In this document: positions 12,687 through 13,923 of the stretch, piece after piece
Numbering within the stretch: position 1 is the stretch's first letter
Layout: every line of letters begins with the position of its first letter
NCBI GenBank assembly: GCA_003661775.1
Contig: QMWT01000018.1
Span: forward strand, 1-13,923
DNA from: Thermoprotei archaeon
GTDB lineage: Archaea; Thermoproteota; Thermoprotei_A; Sulfolobales; Ignisphaeraceae
DNA: 13,923 nt
Direction of reading: 5' to 3'
Position numbers and translations under genes: made by a program
The notes under the pieces: generated by a model
Seen by the model: the letters and a program-made list of their open reading frames with translations, nothing else
What the model was told of the DNA's origin: nothing
The model's database searches: none

Positions 12687-13923
12687 TCGTACTTGGCTTT
12701 CGACGAGGAGAACGCGTAGCCATAACAACTAATACAAGCGAAGACCCCGATACCATTAGAAGAATGTACAGAGCCTCGACAGTTCTATATGTGCCCGAAA
12801 AACTGTTGAAGCTCGACCTAAGCTACGGTTTATTGCTTGACTTTTTGGCGGACCTCTTCCTGCTGCCGATACTCGGGATCAAAGAGTGTGGTAATATCCT
12901 CGGAGACATTGAGAAGTTCAGATTCAGAACAGTTGTTGAGGTAACGCTTCTCACACTATTGGATCTTAGAAGTAGAGGAGTTGCCACATTAATACCTCTG
13001 ATTAAAGTACCTCTCCACTACTTCCCACTCTATAAGATCTCGATGAAGCTGGGATTCAACATCTTCCTTCTAAGAATTCTGAACTCGTGTCGGGATAGCG
13101 AGTGTGTACGCGAACTAGGTGATAGCTTTAGAAAAGTTGTAGTTAAAGCAGCTGAGAGAGGTTACGTATCACTGCTGGATAACTACTTTGTAAGATTAAG
13201 GCCATTCTCGTCAATAGGGTGGAGAAAAGCCCTGAGGTATCTAGTAGCGCTGCGCATGGCATCTATCTTCGTGAGGATCCTGCACACCGTTTACAGCAGT
13301 GGTCTGGCGATGTGGAGTACTCCCCAATCATACCGCGGAATTACATCACTGCTAAAAATGCTGGCGAATCCCTACACGATACTTGACGTTGAGGGTGTCG
13401 AGCTAGGATGTCGACCTCCGGACTTTAGGAGGAGCAGTAGGAAGTTGAGGCTCGATCTTCTGGATAGGTTAGCTACAGATATAGAGGTCGGCGAATGCAT
13501 AGATAGACCCTGCATCGCCAAGAAGTTCTTTACACCTAAATCAGCCAAGTGGGTGGTGGCTAAGTTAACTAGGTTTCTCGCAACGGACTTCTGGGTAAAC
13601 CCCGGTGTTAGGCTAGCTAACGAGGTAATCCATACGTTGCTCTTGCGCAAAGCTGGGGTGAAGGTACCCAAGATACTTGCGATAGACCTTGAGACGTACA
13701 CGCTCTTCAGAGAGTATGTAGAGGGGACGCCGCTAACACAATTTGTTTGCACAGAGTCCGCACAGCCCTTCAAATTAGTTGGCGAAACTCTAGCTAGCAT
13801 TCATAGAAGAGGAATTATCCTAGGCGATACAAGGCCCAGCAACTTCATAATATCTCCAGATAATCGCGATGTTTACACAGTAGATCTCGAACAGGCGCGA
13901 AGAGGTGGAGATCCTTCGTGGGA
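12677..13923 (+). CDS. Protein-kinase-like protein with long N-terminal region, cut by window edge
   Basis: I read 415 codons, open to the right edge, from ATG 12677. Residues about 278-415 look like a divergent kinase: CIAKKFF (279-285) with a candidate ATP lysine, NE (315-316) as the helix-C glutamate, hinge-like FREYVEGTPL (344-353), catalytic loop IHRRGIILGDTRPSNF (375-390; Asp384, Asn389) and a metal-binding VDLEQA (402-407) in place of DFG. That loop resembles Bud32/RIO-type and other atypical archaeal kinases. Residues 1-275 match nothing I know: an initial strand-like MCLVVLGFRRGERVAI, then mostly helical, hydrophobic-rich segments and basic stretches. Targets could be protein or a small molecule. 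It overlaps the ferredoxin gene by 10 bases, so it is probably expressed with the acetyl-CoA synthetase operon. The kinase call is motif-based; the C-terminal end is outside the window. Confidence 0.75.
   Translation, partial: MCLVVLGFRRGERVAITTNTSEDPDTIRRMYRASTVLYVPEKLLKLDLSYGLLLDFLADLFLLPILGIKECGNILGDIEKFRFRTVVEVTLLTLLDLRSRGVATLIPLIKVPLHYFPLYKISMKLGFNIFLLRILNSCRDSECVRELGDSFRKVVVKAAERGYVSLLDNYFVRLRPFSSIGWRKALRYLVALRMASIFVRILHTVYSSGLAMWSTPQSYRGITSLLKMLANPYTILDVEGVELGCRPPDFRRSSRKLRLDLLDRLATDIEVGECIDRPCIAKKFFTPKSAKWVVAKLTRFLATDFWVNPGVRLANEVIHTLLLRKAGVKVPKILAIDLETYTLFREYVEGTPLTQFVCTESAQPFKLVGETLASIHRRGIILGDTRPSNFIISPDNRDVYTVDLEQARRGGDPSW

Noticed and set aside
1..13923. CRISPR arrays, insertion sequences, prophage or integration sites at tRNA-Leu
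   Set aside because: I saw no spaced direct repeats, transposase or integrase frames, and no duplicated tRNA 3' end in the window.

Overview
The window looks like chromosomal DNA of a hyperthermophilic crenarchaeon, most likely in or near the Desulfurococcales. The grounds are a replicative family B DNA polymerase whose sequence, from memory, resembles the Aeropyrum pernix Pol II / PolB3 group; ADP-forming acetyl-CoA synthetase (an archaeal enzyme in this setting); archaeal TATA-type promoters about 26-30 bp before starts; frequent GTG/TTG starts; AGG/AGA arginine and ATA isoleucine codons; and very tight gene packing. I see no transposon, CRISPR array or prophage. No homology search was run, so family names rest on motifs and memory.

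Left block (1-3716, minus strand): a likely operon of an M50 site-2 membrane protease with PDZ domain, a RimI/Ard1-type GNAT acetyltransferase and DNA polymerase B, which is cut by the left edge after 660 codons. It diverges from the next block across a 56-base gap that holds one nearly symmetric TATA element.

Middle block (3773-8791, plus strand): a small nucleotidyltransferase overlaps a COG2108-like radical SAM enzyme by 11 bases. A new promoter then leads into an AmmeMemoRadiSam-type radical SAM enzyme, a TatD-like metallohydrolase, a winged-helix regulator with a four-cysteine cluster, and a divergent PduO-type cob(I)alamin adenosyltransferase. Spacing is zero bases at two of these junctions. 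The regulator/adenosyltransferase pair may also have its own promoter, overlapping the TatD stop.

Intergenic and small-gene region (8792-10335): a GC-rich, strongly self-complementary segment with its own TATA element, which I propose as a non-coding RNA; an ASCH-domain protein; a 46-codon arginine-rich small protein gene with good expression signals; a convergent winged-helix gene on the minus strand; and tRNA-Leu(GAG). The last two appear to share a divergent TATA element.

Right block (10336-13923, plus strand): both subunits of ADP-forming acetyl-CoA synthetase (energy conservation by acetate/acyl-acid formation), a two-cluster ferredoxin overlapping the alpha subunit by 4 bases, and a protein-kinase-like gene overlapping the ferredoxin by 10 bases and running off the right edge. 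The tight coupling suggests one transcript for all four. Points of most interest are the candidate structured RNA, the 46-aa protein, the cysteine-cluster regulator beside the cobalamin enzyme, the nucleotidyltransferase/radical SAM pair, and the ferredoxin/kinase tail on the acetyl-CoA synthetase operon.
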